Source of the DNA: Candidatus Poribacteria bacterium
GTDB lineage: Bacteria > Poribacteria > WGA-4E > PCPOR2b
Direction: 5' to 3'
DNA length: 64,000 nt
Assembly: GCA_022822785.1 (NCBI GenBank)
Contig: JAJEAL010000117.1
Location: forward strand, 1 to 64,000
A program made the position numbers and the translations under genes. The notes below the pieces were generated by a model. That model made no database searches, had not been told where the DNA came from, and saw only the letters and a program-made list of their open reading frames with translations. Positions within the stretch are counted from its first letter, which is position 1, and every line of letters starts with the position of its first letter. Below, in pieces: positions 42,969 through 51,364 of this stretch.

Positions 42969-43763
42969 TTATTTAACGGGTGGTCTACGAGGTGTGATTG
43001 GTTGGACAATTGCTCGCCGCTCCGGTGTGAGTCGCGCCAGTAACCCCTCAGAAGGGACATAGGCAAACCGATGTGCGTACAGCGAGGGGAGATAGCGAAA
43101 GATAATCATGCGCCGCTCGCCGGGATTCCTTCGCTCTGCGGAACCGTGGCACAAACAATCATTGAATAACAGAGCATCGCCAGCGTTCAGATATACCTCC
43201 GTAGCGCCTTCAAGCATTTCGCCCGGACCGCTAGAGATACCTGAGTTTTGGTTTTGCATGGGGTGTGGAAGGTCTGACTTGTGGCTGCCGGGGATTATGA
43301 CCGTCGGTCCATCGCCCCAAGCCACATCGGTCAAAGGGACCATTAAGGTCAACAGACAACAACACCATTCGCCTTTACTGCGACCCGTGCGGTTGCGGCT
43401 GTCGGGGACATGGCCTCCAGAATGGACGCCGATATATCCACCTTTACCACGTATGTTAATGAATCCTTCGTTGATGAATGGTCGATCGCGGGGACCGATA
43501 TAGTGGCGGACCAGATCAATCCAAGCGGGGTGATCGATGAGTCGTTCAAAAATCTCTCCGCCTTCGATGATATTTTGCAGGTTCATCCCATCAATTCCGC
43601 CATAGGTGTGGACATCTATATTGCCGTACCACTGATCGATTTGCAGGGGGGGCAGCGCATCAAGAAAATCGTTCATCGCACGGAGGTGATCGGGATCAAT
43701 TGCCCCCTTGATAACTGTGTAACCGTGTAGATCAAACAGGTATTCTTCCATCGGAGTTGGCAT
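42969..43763 (-). CDS. PhyH-family protein with HxG in place of HxD
   Basis: 264 aa; AAGGAG 7 bases before the ATG. Typical front (EEYLFDLHGYTVIKGAIDPDHL) and back (VPLTDVAWGDGPTVIIPGSHKSD; CLCHGSAERRNPGERRMIIFRY with distal His and Arg). The first ligand pair reads GVHSGGH, i.e. H-S-G, so the Asp is replaced by Gly as in some iron-dependent halogenases. It lies 22 bases before the fusion gene and is read in the same direction, so the two are probably co-transcribed. Confidence 0.85.
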   Translation of the reverse strand: MPTPMEEYLFDLHGYTVIKGAIDPDHLRAMNDFLDALPPLQIDQWYGNIDVHTYGGIDGMNLQNIIEGGEIFERLIDHPAWIDLVRHYIGPRDRPFINEGFINIRGKGGYIGVHSGGHVPDSRNRTGRSKGEWCCCLLTLMVPLTDVAWGDGPTVIIPGSHKSDLPHPMQNQNSGISSGPGEMLEGATEVYLNAGDALLFNDCLCHGSAERRNPGERRMIIFRYLPSLYAHRFAYVPSEGLLARLTPERRAIVQPITPRRPPVK

Positions 43764-43890
43764 GTTCTATCTCCTTGACTCGAACAGTGAGCGGAAAGGG
43801 ATTGAACGTTTCAATGTCTGCCGATATTGTAAATGAACTTTTGGGAAAAAGCAATAACTGATTTCGCCGGAGGTCCTTCCATTTTACTCG

Positions 43891-43919
43891 TTGCTTAAAA
43901 TTTCAATGTGCTATATAAT
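43891..43919 (+). promoter_or_regulatory. Sigma-70-type promoter
   Basis: TTGCTT, 17 bases, TATAAT (perfect -10), 30 bases before the start of the DUF5131 gene. Confidence 0.72.
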
Positions 43920-43948
43920 CGGATATCCTGAAGGAGTGAAGAGTTATT

Positions 43949-44704
43949 ATGGCCACTAAATCAAGCATTGAATGGACCGAAGCCACTTGGAATCCGGTGA
44001 CAGGCTGCACAAAGATCAGTCCCGGCTGTAAACATTGTTATGCGGAAAGAATGTCCTTTCGTCTGAAAGCAATGGGGCAACGGAACTACGTAAACGGATT
44101 CGATCTCACACTCCATGAGCGGATGTTAGAAAAACCCCTTTCATGGAAAAAGCCGCAGTTGATTTTTGTCAATTCAATGAGTGACCTATTTCATGATGAG
44201 GTTCCTATAGACTTTATCCTGAAAGTCTTTGGTGTGATGCGGTGTGCTTCTTGGCATCAGTTCCAGGTTCTGACAAAGCGTTCTCAGCGGTTGCTGGAGT
44301 TGAACGATCAAATTGATTGGCCAAATAATGTATGGATGGGCGTCAGCGTTGAAAACCAAGACTACACCTTCCGCATCGATCATCTGAGAAAAACGGATGC
44401 CGTAACCAAATTCCTCTCTCTTGAACCGTTGCTCGGTCCACTTTCAGGTTTGAATTTGGGGCAAATTGATTGGGTGATTGTTGGCGGCGAGTCGGGACCA
44501 GGGGCGAGGCCGATGTACGAAGAATGGGTCATCCAGATTCGGGATCAATGCAATGCGGCGGAGGTTCCGCTTTTTGTCAAACAGATGGGTGAGTCTTGGG
44601 CAAAGATTAAGAAAGTGAAAAGCAAAAAAGGCGGCAATATGGAGGAATGGCCAAAAAATTTACAGATACGAGATTATCCCTCATCAATTGTTGCTGCAGG
44701 ATAG
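43949..44704 (+). CDS. DUF5131 (phage Gp37/Gp68-like) family protein
   Basis: 251 aa; GAAGGAG upstream. Family features: [20 protein letters not shown], then [11 protein letters not shown] (CxxxxxxCxxC, a radical-SAM-like cluster site), [56 protein letters not shown], and LFVKQMG near the end. Homologues occur in phages and bacteria; the reaction is not established, though an iron-sulfur/radical mechanism is likely. It has its own good promoter. Confidence 0.9.
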   Translation: MATKSSIEWTEATWNPVTGCTKISPGCKHCYAERMSFRLKAMGQRNYVNGFDLTLHERMLEKPLSWKKPQLIFVNSMSDLFHDEVPIDFILKVFGVMRCASWHQFQVLTKRSQRLLELNDQIDWPNNVWMGVSVENQDYTFRIDHLRKTDAVTKFLSLEPLLGPLSGLNLGQIDWVIVGGESGPGARPMYEEWVIQIRDQCNAAEVPLFVKQMGESWAKIKKVKSKKGGNMEEWPKNLQIRDYPSSIVAAG

Positions 44705-44731
44705 GCGTATAGTGTTTCGAGGAGGTCCGTA

Positions 44732-45790
44732 ATGACACTAAAGGTCGGTATCATCGGTTGTGGACGTATGGCGAACACCATTGAGGACGAACAGATAGCA
44801 AGAAGGGAGCAAGGGAACCACCGGGGCGGCTTGGTGTTACCCTACTGCCACGCCGGCGGTTATGCGGTCGTTGAGGAGACAGAAATGATTGCCGCGTGCG
44901 ATATTGTGGAGGAGAAGCGGAAGGCATTTCAAGAACGTTGGAACGTGCCGCGGGGGTACGCGGATCATCGTGAGTTGATTGATGTGGAGAAACCCGACAT
45001 CCTCAGTATTACAACCCGCCCAGAGCAGCATGCGGAAGCGATGATTTACGGGGCGGAGCACGGTGTCAAGGGGATGTATGCTGAGAAACCGCTCTGCTGT
45101 TCGCTCCTTGAGGCAGATGCCATCAATGAGGCATTTGAGCGAAACGGCGTTTTCCTTGAGTTTGGACCGATGCGTCGAAACTGGGCGGTCTATCGACAAG
45201 CACACAGCATCGCGCATAGTGGAGAGTTGGGAGCGGTGCGGTCGGTGATTGGCTTTGCTGGAAACAGCATCGGCGGACACTTTCTCGACACGTTGCTCTA
45301 TCTGTTGGGTGATCCCGAACCGATTTCTATTCGTGGGACGTTGGGGGAGCTGCATCCCGACGAAGGGGATACCACCAATATGCGATTTATGCGCGATGCA
45401 GCTATCCTATCGGCGTTTGTCGAATTTGATAACGGGACGGCCCTCCATGCGGCGGCGACCGGGGCAAGCCGAGAGTATGAACTGGTTTGCGAGGCGGGGA
45501 TTATCCGAATCCAGAACGATGGCGAGTCCTTGTATGTGCGTAAAGGCGAGGAACAACAGCGCGCCTACGACCCGATTGACGTCGAGCCGGTAACGCCGTG
45601 GAGCGGCACCGAGCGCAAGGTTCGTGAGTTGGTGGAGTCGATAAAAACAGGGGTGCCGGGGGTCAGCAATCTGCGCGCAACGATGTTGGGGACGGAGATT
45701 GGATTCGGTATTTATGAGTCACATTTACGGGGCGGCGTTGCTGTCCATCCACCGGTTCCGACTCGTGAACGTTGGGTATCGAGTTGGTAG
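44732..45790 (+). CDS. Gfo/Idh/MocA family oxidoreductase
   Basis: 352 aa; GAGGAGG before the ATG. The Rossmann motif GIIGCGRMA (about 6-14) and the family signature AEKPLC (about 115-120) with the catalytic Lys are clear, followed by the alpha/beta C-terminal domain with conserved GGHFLDTLLYLLGD. It probably oxidises or reduces a sugar or inositol derivative with NAD(P). Confidence 0.92.
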   Translation: MTLKVGIIGCGRMANTIEDEQIARREQGNHRGGLVLPYCHAGGYAVVEETEMIAACDIVEEKRKAFQERWNVPRGYADHRELIDVEKPDILSITTRPEQHAEAMIYGAEHGVKGMYAEKPLCCSLLEADAINEAFERNGVFLEFGPMRRNWAVYRQAHSIAHSGELGAVRSVIGFAGNSIGGHFLDTLLYLLGDPEPISIRGTLGELHPDEGDTTNMRFMRDAAILSAFVEFDNGTALHAAATGASREYELVCEAGIIRIQNDGESLYVRKGEEQQRAYDPIDVEPVTPWSGTERKVRELVESIKTGVPGVSNLRATMLGTEIGFGIYESHLRGGVAVHPPVPTRERWVSSW

Positions 45791-46015
45791 GGAATCCGAT
45801 GAATATACCAAATAAAATGAGAGAAACTGCTTAAGCTTCAGTGTACAGGCGGCATTGGAGCTCATTGTGAACCACCGCCCGGCTAGGAAACAGTGGATTC
45901 TTATGCGGCAGTGGTTAGGTTGAACGACATAATATCAAGGTTGCAGGATTAGAATCGTTAGGTTTCGTACTTCAATGTGTAGACCGAACTGTGAACATTT
46001 AAGGAGATGAATGTT
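45791..46015. other. Spacer before the predicted nuclease
   Basis: 225 bases. No open frame with a ribosome site, no strong promoter and no terminator were recognised; composition shifts to higher A content toward the nuclease gene. Confidence 0.4.
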
Positions 46016-47965
46016 ATGAAAACAGATCGTCGTCCCAGCGATTCAGAATTATTCGCTTCGTATGCACAAAACGATTTGGGTAAATGGCAAAAACTCAAAG
46101 GACTTCAAGTGAAGCATAAAACTTTGGGAAACGGAATTATCACAGGAGTTGATCGGGCGTTTAATAACCAGATCGATGTCAGAGTCCAGTTTCATAGTGA
46201 TAGTTATTGGACAAGATCGGATCCGTTCAAGGATGAGTTCGTTTCCAATCTTACTGAGCTTGTCCTTACCGATCGGTTGAAACTAAAAATACTCAAAGGG
46301 TGGAAGACAACTCATCAAAAATGGGAACGCACGAAAAAGGATTGGAAAGAAAAACAGCAGAGAGAATGGGAAAGGATACTGGAACAAAAGTTAGAAAGAC
46401 AAAAGGAGTGGGAACGCCCGAAAAAGGATTGGAAGGAAAGACAGCAGAGGAAAAAGAAAAAGATACAGGAACAAGAGTTAGAAAAACAGAAAGAGCTTGA
46501 ATTAAGAAAACAAAAACGAGAATCCGAAAAACAAAGACAACTTGAGTTACGAAGACGGGAAGAAGAAGAAAAAAGGATTCATCGTCGCCCTTTGGAACCA
46601 TTTATTCAAGCAGCTAAACAAGTCTTTAGCACACAAATGAAAGTGACAGTTGACAGCCCAATTTTAAATGCACAGGATATACAACTTGCACTGGAATGGT
46701 ACCGAGGACTAAAGAAACCGGTAATCCTACAACAATCCGGAGCAAATAGTCTCAACAAGGATCTTCTAATAGAAATAGCAAACGATGATGACGAGTTAGA
46801 GCGTGTTCTCTCAGCACGTGCTGCCGAGAAATCTGTCATGGAGTTTTATCAACGTAATGGATACTATGTCGAGGATGTATCGATACATGGAGTTACATCT
46901 GAGAGTCCTGACTGGAAACAGTACGACCTGAAAATTAACGGATCTTCTTTTGACGTGAAAAACTCGCGCTGTTCAGAACAGAACCCTAATAGTTATGTCG
47001 AGCATTGTGTTCCTAGTTTTAAGCGGGATCGAAGCAATCGAGACGTAACTATAGCTGGAGTCCTTTCACCCAACCTCCCAACATCTAAAATACTGAATCC
47101 AGAAAGTCTAATGAACCAAAACACACCAATTCTATTTCTTGGGCTTACAAGTATCAAGGAGTTGACTGAAATAAGAAATGAGTTTGAAACCCGTGATCTG
47201 CTCGAAATTAATCTGCAACGTCGAAATAGAAGTGGATACTTCCTCCCGCCATGGATGTTCAATTATCCAAGATTTCTGTATGGACAACGAGATACTGAAC
47301 TTAACAAGATTGTTGAACAGACCGTTCCTGAATACGGTCTATGGAAAGAGTTCAATCTGAATCCAACTCCCTTATGCACAGCAGCAGGAATAGATCTAGG
47401 ACAACTTTGGAGTTCGGAGATTTTAATAGACTGGGAACGGTCATTTTTATCAACAGTTGTGAGTCGCCCCAAGAAGCATAGGCTATCTTTACCATATTTG
47501 TTTTTGAGCATGCTAAAGCACTTCCTTCAAATGGTGTCTGCGAACGAGGGCATCAGTTATCGCCCCACTGGATATATGAAGTTGATTTATGATCCCAAGA
47601 TAGATCCAAGTTATAATATGCCTTTGGGCATCTATGACCCGCTGTGTACGATTTATAACTTAATTACTTCGTTGGATAAGTTATGGAAGGCTGAACCTGA
47701 GTTAATACGAAGTTTTAAGATGTTTAGACTTTGGGGATTGAATATCTTGAGGGGACGCAGAGAGGAAAATGAACGGTGGAAAACCCTTATTGCATACTGT
47801 GGAGGTCCAAAGTGTGGCAAAGATCCGTTGGTTCTGGGTGATTGTGAGCACTGCCGTGAGTGCGGTATGCTAATCTGCTCTGATTGCAAATTCTGTAGTA
47901 AAAACTGTTCTGAGTACGATTTGAGGAGGCATGAATTTGAAAACTCACAGTCAGGGCAATCATAA
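46016..47965 (+). CDS. Predicted coiled-coil PD-(D/E)XK nuclease
   Basis: 649 aa from ATG 46016, which is 9 bases after AAGGAG; the ATG at 46007 touches the site. Order: residues about 17-70 resemble the SH3/Tudor-like end of UvrD-type helicases (GLQVKHKTLGNGIITGV); 95-195 a charged coiled coil with a duplicated 29-residue unit; about 255-345 a nuclease-like core with E271, D304 and D313-V-K315 (YDLKINGSSFDVKN), matching E..D-(x8)-D-x-K; about 597-633 nine Cys (CGGPKCGK, CEHCRECGMLICSDCKFCSKNC), probably zinc sites. This combination is unfamiliar to me. A Lys/Glu-rich coiled coil and higher A content suggest foreign origin. A role in defence is an inference; no partner gene is next to it except an orphan mazE. 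Confidence 0.7.
   Translation: MKTDRRPSDSELFASYAQNDLGKWQKLKGLQVKHKTLGNGIITGVDRAFNNQIDVRVQFHSDSYWTRSDPFKDEFVSNLTELVLTDRLKLKILKGWKTTHQKWERTKKDWKEKQQREWERILEQKLERQKEWERPKKDWKERQQRKKKKIQEQELEKQKELELRKQKRESEKQRQLELRRREEEEKRIHRRPLEPFIQAAKQVFSTQMKVTVDSPILNAQDIQLALEWYRGLKKPVILQQSGANSLNKDLLIEIANDDDELERVLSARAAEKSVMEFYQRNGYYVEDVSIHGVTSESPDWKQYDLKINGSSFDVKNSRCSEQNPNSYVEHCVPSFKRDRSNRDVTIAGVLSPNLPTSKILNPESLMNQNTPILFLGLTSIKELTEIRNEFETRDLLEINLQRRNRSGYFLPPWMFNYPRFLYGQRDTELNKIVEQTVPEYGLWKEFNLNPTPLCTAAGIDLGQLWSSEILIDWERSFLSTVVSRPKKHRLSLPYLFLSMLKHFLQMVSANEGISYRPTGYMKLIYDPKIDPSYNMPLGIYDPLCTIYNLITSLDKLWKAEPELIRSFKMFRLWGLNILRGRREENERWKTLIAYCGGPKCGKDPLVLGDCEHCRECGMLICSDCKFCSKNCSEYDLRRHEFENSQSGQS
46322..46495 (+). 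repeat. Tandem 87-base repeat in the nuclease gene
   Basis: Two direct copies (46322-46408 and 46409-46495) encode WERTKKDWKEKQQREWERI and WERPKKDWKERQQRKKKKI in parallel positions of a coiled coil. The unit is 29 codons. This is a recent internal duplication that changes the length of the rod. Confidence 0.8.
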
Positions 47966-47973
47966 AAGTCAAA

Positions 47974-48088
47974 GGCTCATGTAAAAACAGAGCGCAATTA
48001 CAATGAAAGCGTTGAGGGCGGGGCAAGATGCCCCGCCTACGGTTTTTGAGGCAAGGCGGTGCTGTCGCACTAATTCTTAACATGAGCG
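47974..48088. mobile_element. 115-bp inverted-repeat element (MITE-like), copy 1
   Basis: Begins GGCTCATGT and ends ACATGAGCG, inverted to each other apart from the first base. It is flanked by the direct repeat AAGTCAAA on both sides (47966-47973 and 48089-48096), i.e. an 8-base target duplication. The interior holds a separate palindrome (GCGGGGCAAGATGCCCCGC). It lies just after the nuclease stop codon and before mazE. No transposase is encoded; it would need one elsewhere. Confidence 0.75.
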
Positions 48089-48119
48089 AAGTCAAATTAT
48101 TTTTTTGAAGGGTTTGACT

Positions 48120-48368
48120 ATGTTGGGTAAAATTCAGAGATGGGGAAACAGCCAGGGGCTTCGGTTTACGGAGGCACTTCTCCAAGAAGCTCAGATGAAC
48201 GTGGGTGATGAAGTAAACGTTTCAGTCGAGAAAGTGCGGATTATCGTTGAATCCGTGACCAAAGTGCGAGGCAAGTATGATTTGAAGGATCTGGTATCGA
48301 AGATACCCCAAGAGTGTCAAGTTGAAGAACTGGACTGGGGTGAGTCTGCTGGAAAGGAAGAGTGGTAA
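48120..48368 (+). CDS. MazE-like antitoxin (orphan)
   Basis: 82 aa from ATG 48120 (GAAGGG upstream). The N-terminal MLGKIQRWGNSQGLRF and the following GDEVNVSVEKVRIIVE are the AbrB/MazE DNA-binding swapped-hairpin fold; the acidic end (ELDWGESAGKEE) is where MazE binds its toxin. The usual mazF follows only as a wrecked 5' piece, so the antitoxin is left alone, possibly still repressing its own promoter. Confidence 0.8.
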   Translation: MLGKIQRWGNSQGLRFTEALLQEAQMNVGDEVNVSVEKVRIIVESVTKVRGKYDLKDLVSKIPQECQVEELDWGESAGKEEW

Positions 48369-48425
48369 ATACCCCGATATATTCCGAAGAAAGAGATTTT
48401 CGTGATTGTGGGTTTTGATCTGTAG
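48362..48425 (+). pseudogene. Remnant of a mazF toxin start
   Basis: Overlapping the mazE stop, a GTG start at 48362 reads VNTPI; after a one-base frameshift at about 48378 it continues YIPKKEIFVIVGFDL and stops. This follows the start of MazF proteins (V-N-TP-x-Y-x-PK-(K/R)-G-D-IVW-x-x-FDP). The rest of the toxin is absent; a palindromic repeat follows at 48428. Confidence 0.5.
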
Positions 48426-48427
48426 GC

Positions 48428-48457
48428 TAGGCGGGACCAACAAGGTGGCCCCGCCTA
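48428..48457. repeat. Short palindrome
   Basis: TAGGCGGG, 14 bases, CCCGCCTA: a hairpin between the mazF relic and the convergent PhyH gene. It may work as a transcription stop or be a dispersed repeat; the GGCGGG/CCCGCC arms occur also inside the MITE-like copy 1 and at 55691. Confidence 0.5.
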
Positions 48458-48480
48458 TCAAAATTCGCTGATTTTTATAA

Positions 48481-49413
48481 TTAATCCGGGTGCAATTCTC
48501 CCAGAGAAGTTTCGTCAGGCGCTATGAAATCAACAGCGGGACTTTCGACGCGACCGTAGGCGTTCCACACCTTAAAGCCGAGCAACGCCAACAGTTCTGG
48601 AGGCGCATTCTCCAAGACCTCTTTTGATGTGCCGAGCGTGAGATTCTCTTGTGTTCGGAATTGGGGACCACAGAATGTCGACAGCACCCCTAGCCGCGGA
48701 CCATCGCTCACATTCGCGCCTGTGCCGTGCCACATACGACCGTCGAACACCATCGCCGTACCTGCGGGACCTGCGGCAGCAATCGGTTCAACATCCTTAT
48801 CTCGCTCTTTGTCTGGGTGCCGTCCCGTCAGATGGCTTCGGGGCACGAGTCGGGTGCCGCCGTTTTCAGCGGTGAAGTCAACCAACATCCACATAACGTT
48901 GACAACGACAGCCGGTGCAATCATCGACGGTGGACCGGCGTCATCGATATCTCGACGTTCGCGTGTAATTGAACCGACAGGGAGCGGAGAGCGATTTCGC
49001 CGGGTCGGTGGCGGCATCCACCACTGATCGGTATGCAGATTCATTGCCACGCCGCCCGGCTTGGCGATGTTGGCGGTATAGCACGACAACAGGTATTGCT
49101 CGCCGAGGACATGCCCAATCAATTCACGGACACCCTTGTGGAGCAGCGGTTCGTGAAAAATCTTTCCCTTATTAATCAGCATCCAGACCCGTTGATTGAT
49201 ACCGCTGTCCCTATCCGTGCCGCCATCCTCAAAAGCGAGCCCCTGTTCCTTTTCCGCGGCTGCCTGCTCTACCAGTCGAGTGCGTAACGCCTCAACCTGT
49301 TTTGGGGTGAGCGCGTTAGCGAGTAGGCAGTAGCCGAACTCGTCTAAATGTGCCTTCGCTAGATTAAGATCAGTTGTCGGTTGAGGCAAATCATTTTTCG
49401 TTGTGCTTGTCAT
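48481..49413 (-). CDS. PhyH family protein with intact iron site
   Basis: 310 aa; GGAG 9 bases before the ATG. Iron ligands LHTDQWW (HxD) and MWHGTGANVSDGPRLGV (His and Arg) are all present; FTAENGGTRLVPRSHLTGRH is typical. About 60 residues longer than the protein at 29332. It lies head-to-tail with an amidohydrolase and an aldolase gene (to 51089), which may form a degradation unit. Confidence 0.9.
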   Translation of the reverse strand: MTSTTKNDLPQPTTDLNLAKAHLDEFGYCLLANALTPKQVEALRTRLVEQAAAEKEQGLAFEDGGTDRDSGINQRVWMLINKGKIFHEPLLHKGVRELIGHVLGEQYLLSCYTANIAKPGGVAMNLHTDQWWMPPPTRRNRSPLPVGSITRERRDIDDAGPPSMIAPAVVVNVMWMLVDFTAENGGTRLVPRSHLTGRHPDKERDKDVEPIAAAGPAGTAMVFDGRMWHGTGANVSDGPRLGVLSTFCGPQFRTQENLTLGTSKEVLENAPPELLALLGFKVWNAYGRVESPAVDFIAPDETSLGELHPD

Positions 49414-49500
49414 GACATTATCTCCAATAATGAAACGTGGTGTGCAAGTTGGGTCATCTGTTCACTAGTAAACTAGTTTATTGATGAACCAATGAACTAA

Positions 49501-50268
49501 TCAACTATCGGTGAATTTCCACACCGCTAGTGCGGTACGGCCGAAAATCCACTCACGGTCTTCCTCGCTCAAATCGGAGAAGTAATCAAGCGGAAACTGA
49601 AGTGAATGATGATAGCCTTCCCTGGAGCTGACCGGTGGATAATCACTCCCCCACATCACCCGTTGCGGTCCAAACGCCTCCACAACCATACGCGCTAGCG
49701 GCGGAACATCCTCGAATGGATAAGGCAGGTTACAGAATTCTCCGAAGCCCGGCAATTTTATTGTTAGATTAGGGTGTTTCGCCAAACCGAGAACGCGCTT
49801 GAACTCATCGTAAGGTGGTGCCGCATTGGTGCCCACACCGCCTAAGTGTTCGATAACAATCTGGAGGTCAGGAAAGAGCTTCAGAACCTCGGCAAATTCA
49901 TCGCTGAGGAGGGTTGATGGGTTTGAGGGAGCACTGACAACAAGATTGAGCTCGGCAGCGGTACGCCACTGTGCCAGCGGATCCGACGCTTCCGCGCGTG
50001 AGTTTGCACCGAGACGAATTCCCACAAGCCCTTGGTCCGCCCAGTAACGCATCCGCTCTCCATCGTCGGTGCTTTCCACAATCATTGCCGAAGCGAGACG
50101 GGTTGGATGGGCCCCCAAACATTCGACGTGGTAACTATTGTCGGTGGTTCCCTGATGTTGTATTAAGACCGCCCGGTCGACGCCAGATTGCGCCATGTGG
50201 TAAAGGAGGGATTCGACGGGTTCGTATTTATTCAGTCCGGCATGACAGTGGGTATCGACAATGATCAT
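49501..50268 (-). CDS. Amidohydrolase family protein (Amidohydrolase_2)
   Basis: 255 aa; AAGGAT before the ATG. TIM-barrel metal-dependent hydrolase: DTHCHAG (HxH), IEHLGG (His) and MWGSDYPP (Asp) are visible in order. The closest known kinds hydrolyse lactones such as L-fucono-1,4-lactone or pyrone dicarboxylates. With the neighbouring aldolase this suggests breakdown of a sugar acid or aromatic intermediate. Confidence 0.88.
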   Translation of the reverse strand: MIIVDTHCHAGLNKYEPVESLLYHMAQSGVDRAVLIQHQGTTDNSYHVECLGAHPTRLASAMIVESTDDGERMRYWADQGLVGIRLGANSRAEASDPLAQWRTAAELNLVVSAPSNPSTLLSDEFAEVLKLFPDLQIVIEHLGGVGTNAAPPYDEFKRVLGLAKHPNLTIKLPGFGEFCNLPYPFEDVPPLARMVVEAFGPQRVMWGSDYPPVSSREGYHHSLQFPLDYFSDLSEEDREWIFGRTALAVWKFTDS

Positions 50269-50330
50269 TGGACAGATCCTTTCTCTGTCATTTGGTTCGT
50301 GTCTGTGGGTCGATTTTCCACAATTGACAG

Positions 50331-50363
50331 TTTTGTGTTGAGATATGAATCTCGACCTACGGG
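50331..50363. repeat. Dispersed palindromic repeat (other copy 55634-55666)
   Basis: Both copies read TTT-x-GTGTTGAGAT-x-TGA followed by ATCTCGACCTACGGG. GTTGAGAT and ATCTCGAC form an imperfect palindrome. Both copies lie between genes. Confidence 0.6.
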
Positions 50364-50414
50364 TTCTGATGGATTGCTACTAACTGGTAACTTAGGTTAT
50401 CTTAGGTGTGCTGC

Positions 50415-51089
50415 TTAGAGTCGCCCGCCGGGTGAGTAGGCAACTCCTACCTTGACTTGAGTTCCCTCCATCTGCTCCACGACATGCTGGAAGCACTCTT
50501 CAACCGTTTTGAATGGAGGATTTGGATATGTTTCGAGACTAAATCCCAAGTCATTCGCACCAAACATGAGCATATCAACGCCGGGTTTTGCAAGTTTTCG
50601 GGCATTGATAATCGCATCAACAGATTCGAGTTGCAGGCTGAGGATACCGTTGTTGTTCCACCATTCCGCGTATTCTAAGCGGTCCATCTCTGGCTTGAAA
50701 CCGTACCCTGAACTGGGACCCCAACTCCGTTTTCCAACTGGCGGATAATAGAAGGCGTCGATCGCTTCTTCAACGGTTTCCTCTGTTTCGACCTGCGGTA
50801 CGCAAATTGCCAGAGGACCCAAGTCGAGAATATTTCCAATGAGATAAGCGTTTCGGGTATGTTTGATGCGTAACTGAACGGGCATCCCTAGCTCTTCCAG
50901 GTTGGCGCAAAATGCAACGAGTTTCTCTTCATTGAATGCTGAATGTTGGGCATCGGTCCCGATTAAATCGTAGGAGTCCTGGCTGAGAATCGCTTCGAGT
51001 TCATCTTTTGAGGCGCTTGTGGATGCGCCGCCGATGTTAATCATTTCACCCCTGTGTATCCGTTGCTTCAACGTGAGTTGTTCTGACAT
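50415..51089 (-). CDS. HpcH/HpaI family aldolase
   Basis: 224 aa; AGGAGG before the ATG. Family features: IGTDAQHSAFN, IKHTRNAYLIGNILDLGP, GPSSGYGF, LSLQLESVDAI (metal-binding Glu) and MFGANDLG (Asp). Slightly shorter than the usual 250-260 aa. These enzymes cleave 2-keto-3-deoxy acids to pyruvate and an aldehyde. It may be followed on the same transcript by the amidohydrolase. Confidence 0.88.
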   Translation of the reverse strand: MSEQLTLKQRIHRGEMINIGGASTSASKDELEAILSQDSYDLIGTDAQHSAFNEEKLVAFCANLEELGMPVQLRIKHTRNAYLIGNILDLGPLAICVPQVETEETVEEAIDAFYYPPVGKRSWGPSSGYGFKPEMDRLEYAEWWNNNGILSLQLESVDAIINARKLAKPGVDMLMFGANDLGFSLETYPNPPFKTVEECFQHVVEQMEGTQVKVGVAYSPGGRL

Positions 51090-51160
51090 ATCTATACGAC
51101 CTCCTGAAATTGTTGATTATGTTATAACCCAAGCTGCCACCAAACTGGAAAAAACATTAT

Positions 51161-51285
51161 GGCTCATGTAAAAAGAGAGTGCAAAACACGAAGAGAACTG
51201 TAGGGGCAACCCTTGTGGTTGCCCTTTTGGGCAGGCACAAGACCTGCCCCTACAGTTTCTGTTACACGATTTCTTAACATGAGCG
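51161..51285. mobile_element. 125-bp inverted-repeat element (MITE-like), copy 2
   Basis: The same ends as copy 1 (GGCTCATGTAAAAA at the left, TTCTTAACATGAGCG at the right) and another 8-base direct repeat at both borders, AACATTAT (51153-51160 and 51286-51293). The interior differs: it contains CTGTAGGGGCA and its inverted copy TGCCCCTACAG (51198-51208, 51245-51255) enclosing further hairpins. The constant ends with a variable centre point to one transposase acting on different cargoes. Confidence 0.78.
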
Positions 51286-51364
51286 AACATTATTTGTGTA
51301 GTAACGTGCTTCGCACCTTTGCGTTAAAATAAACGCTCTTACGCCCAACGTAGGATAAGCAAAT

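Noticed and set aside
46016-48368. Nuclease plus MazE as a toxin-antitoxin pair
   Set aside because: A mobile element and 154 bases separate them, and MazE is followed by its own mazF relic, so they are not a matched pair.
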